In this document: positions 57,801-58,996 of the stretch, piece by piece | Layout of the letters: every line of letters starts with the position of its first letter | How positions within the stretch are numbered: the stretch's first letter is position 1 | Origin: Pseudomonas sp. ML96 | GTDB taxonomy: Bacteria > Pseudomonadota > Gammaproteobacteria > Pseudomonadales > Pseudomonadaceae | NCBI RefSeq assembly: GCF_000761545.1 | Contig: NZ_JPMY01000001.1 | Span: 1-58,996 of the forward strand | Direction: 5' to 3' | DNA: 58,996 nt | Made by a program: the position numbers and the translations under genes | The notes under the pieces: model-generated | The model's database searches: none | Told to the model about the DNA's origin: nothing | What the model saw: the letters and a program-made list of their open reading frames with translations, nothing else

Positions 57801-58996
57801 ATGGCTGAGGACAAAGGCAAGCGGGGCGAGATGGGTTTCTGGACCTGTACCGCTCTGGTGGTCGGCAACATGGTTGGTTCGGGGGTGTTTCTCCTGCCTT
57901 CCGCTTTGGCCCCCTATGGCGGGCTCAGTCTGGTCGGCTGGCTGGTGTCGACCACCGGCGCGGTGCTGCTGGCACTGACCTTCTCGCGCCTGGCGCGTTT
58001 CAATCCCGCCGCCGGCGGCCCTTACGCCTACACCCGCGATGCCTTTGGCGGCTTCGCCGGTTATCTCTGCGCCTGGACCTACTGGAAGGCGGCCTGGATC
58101 GGCAACGCGGCCATCGCCGTGACCCTGGTCGGCTACCTGCAGGTGTTCCTGCCGGCCCTGCGTGACCCAGTGCTGACGGTGGCGACGGCCATTGCGGCGA
58201 TCTGGCTGTGCACCCTGATCAACCTGCGCGGCATCACCGCCTTCGGCTACGTGCAGAACATCCTCACCCTGCTCAAACTGGTGCCGCTGCTGCTGGTCGG
58301 CGTGCTCGGCTGGTTCTACTTCAATCCCGAGCACCTGAGCATTCCCGAGCCGGCGCAGCTGCCCGGTGGCGGCTATGCCCAGGCCATCGCCACCACGGCG
58401 GCGTTGACCCTGTGGTCGTTCATCGGCCTGGAGTCGGCCACGGTGCCGGCCGAGCATGTGCGCGATCCGCGCCGCACCATCCCGCGGGCCACGCTGTTCG
58501 GCACGCTGGTGGCGGCGACCGTGTACATCCTCTCGATCACCGCGGTGCAGGGCATCCTGCCGCCCGAGGTGCTGGGGCGTTCCACCGCGCCCTTCGCCGA
58601 TGCGGCGCGGGTGATGCTGGGTGACTGGGGCTACTACTTCATCGCCGGTGGCGCGGTGATCGCTTGCCTCGGCGCGCTCAATGGCTGGGTGCTGCTGCAA
58701 GGGCAGATTCCCATGGCTACCGCCCGCGACGGCCTGTTGCCGGAGGCGCTGGCCAAGACCAACAAGAACGGCGTGCCAGCCAATGGCCTGCTGGTGTCGG
58801 GCGTGCTGGTGACCCTGCTGGTGCTGGTGGATGGGCAGGGCGATCTGGTCGATGTGTTCAACGTGATCATCCTGCTCGGCACCATGGCCGGCGTGGTGCC
58901 CTATGTGTTCTGTGCGGCCGCCCTGCTGCACCTGATGGCGGTACGGCCTGGCGAGTTCGGCCGCCATGAGAGCGGCCGCCTGCTATGGATCGGCTG
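57801..58996 (+). CDS. APC-family amino-acid permease/antiporter, partial
   Basis: The ATG at 57801 has a GGGGGAG site just upstream; the frame is open for 398 codons to the window edge, so the C-terminus is missing. It has the APC-family first helix with the substrate motif GNMVGSGVFLLPSALAPYGG, the NPAAGGPYAYTRDAFGGFAG segment and a conserved WSFIGLESATVPAEHVRDPR loop, as in AdiC/CadB-like antiporters. It starts 57 bases after ldcA, so it is likely the lysine/cadaverine exchanger, matching PA1819 in PAO1. Confidence 0.9.
   Translation, partial: MAEDKGKRGEMGFWTCTALVVGNMVGSGVFLLPSALAPYGGLSLVGWLVSTTGAVLLALTFSRLARFNPAAGGPYAYTRDAFGGFAGYLCAWTYWKAAWIGNAAIAVTLVGYLQVFLPALRDPVLTVATAIAAIWLCTLINLRGITAFGYVQNILTLLKLVPLLLVGVLGWFYFNPEHLSIPEPAQLPGGGYAQAIATTAALTLWSFIGLESATVPAEHVRDPRRTIPRATLFGTLVAATVYILSITAVQGILPPEVLGRSTAPFADAARVMLGDWGYYFIAGGAVIACLGALNGWVLLQGQIPMATARDGLLPEALAKTNKNGVPANGLLVSGVLVTLLVLVDGQGDLVDVFNVIILLGTMAGVVPYVFCAAALLHLMAVRPGEFGRHESGRLLWIG

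Overview
The window is a high-GC stretch of a Pseudomonas chromosome, most likely from the P. aeruginosa/P. mendocina side of the genus but not P. aeruginosa itself. The evidence is gene order and protein similarity recalled from memory: lpxH-ppiB-glnS-cysS, folD, a tRNA cluster, tig-clpP-clpX-lon-hupB-ppiD-fabI, a five-gene peptide ABC transporter of the Npp/Yej type, mltD-gloB-methyltransferase-rnhA-dnaQ, then ldcA and an amino-acid permease. This follows the PAO1 PA1792-PA1819 region. No insertion sequence, prophage, integrase or CRISPR array was seen.

Layout. (1) 0-7 kb, minus strand: a partial AraC regulator, a GlxA-type regulator and a tight row of detoxification or catabolic genes (Tat-exported amidohydrolase, membrane-anchored ABM protein, secreted alpha/beta hydrolase, Ohr peroxidase, YcaC-like isochorismatase, flavodoxin). 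(2) 7-14.2 kb: a membrane SPFH protein, a divergent pair made of a lone periplasmic solute-binding protein translationally coupled to a membrane HD-GYP protein, and two L,D-transpeptidase-type proteins. (3) 14.2-18.7 kb: conserved lpxH, ppiB, glnS and cysS. (4) 18.7-30.8 kb: a block that interrupts the PAO1 cysS-folD neighbourhood, with an MFS transporter, an SF1 helicase, a class C beta-lactamase behind an Lrp regulator, a DMT exporter, two LysR/SDR divergent pairs flanking an FKBP isomerase, and a GGDEF-EAL protein. (5) 30.8-41 kb: folD, tRNA-Arg(TCT), tRNA-His(GTG), tRNA-Leu(TAG), then the protein-quality-control island. (6) 41-49 kb, minus strand: fabI and the peptide transporter operon. 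(7) 49-59 kb: an HDOD-GAF regulator, cell-wall, glyoxalase and replication-fidelity genes, and the lysine decarboxylase with its likely antiporter, cut by the right edge.

How it works together. Tig, ClpP, ClpX, Lon, HU and PpiD form a folding and proteolysis island; lon has a strong sigma-32-like promoter. The npp genes overlap or nearly abut and end 20 bp before fabI. LdcA and the APC permease would convert lysine to cadaverine and exchange the two. Three c-di-GMP-type or HDOD signalling proteins are spread through the window. Most attractive for follow-up are the solute-binding protein/HD-GYP pair, the hairpin overlapping the ldcA ribosome-binding site, the Lrp-ampC arrangement and the L,D-transpeptidase with a second, catalytically dead domain copy. 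All starts and functions are read from sequence alone.
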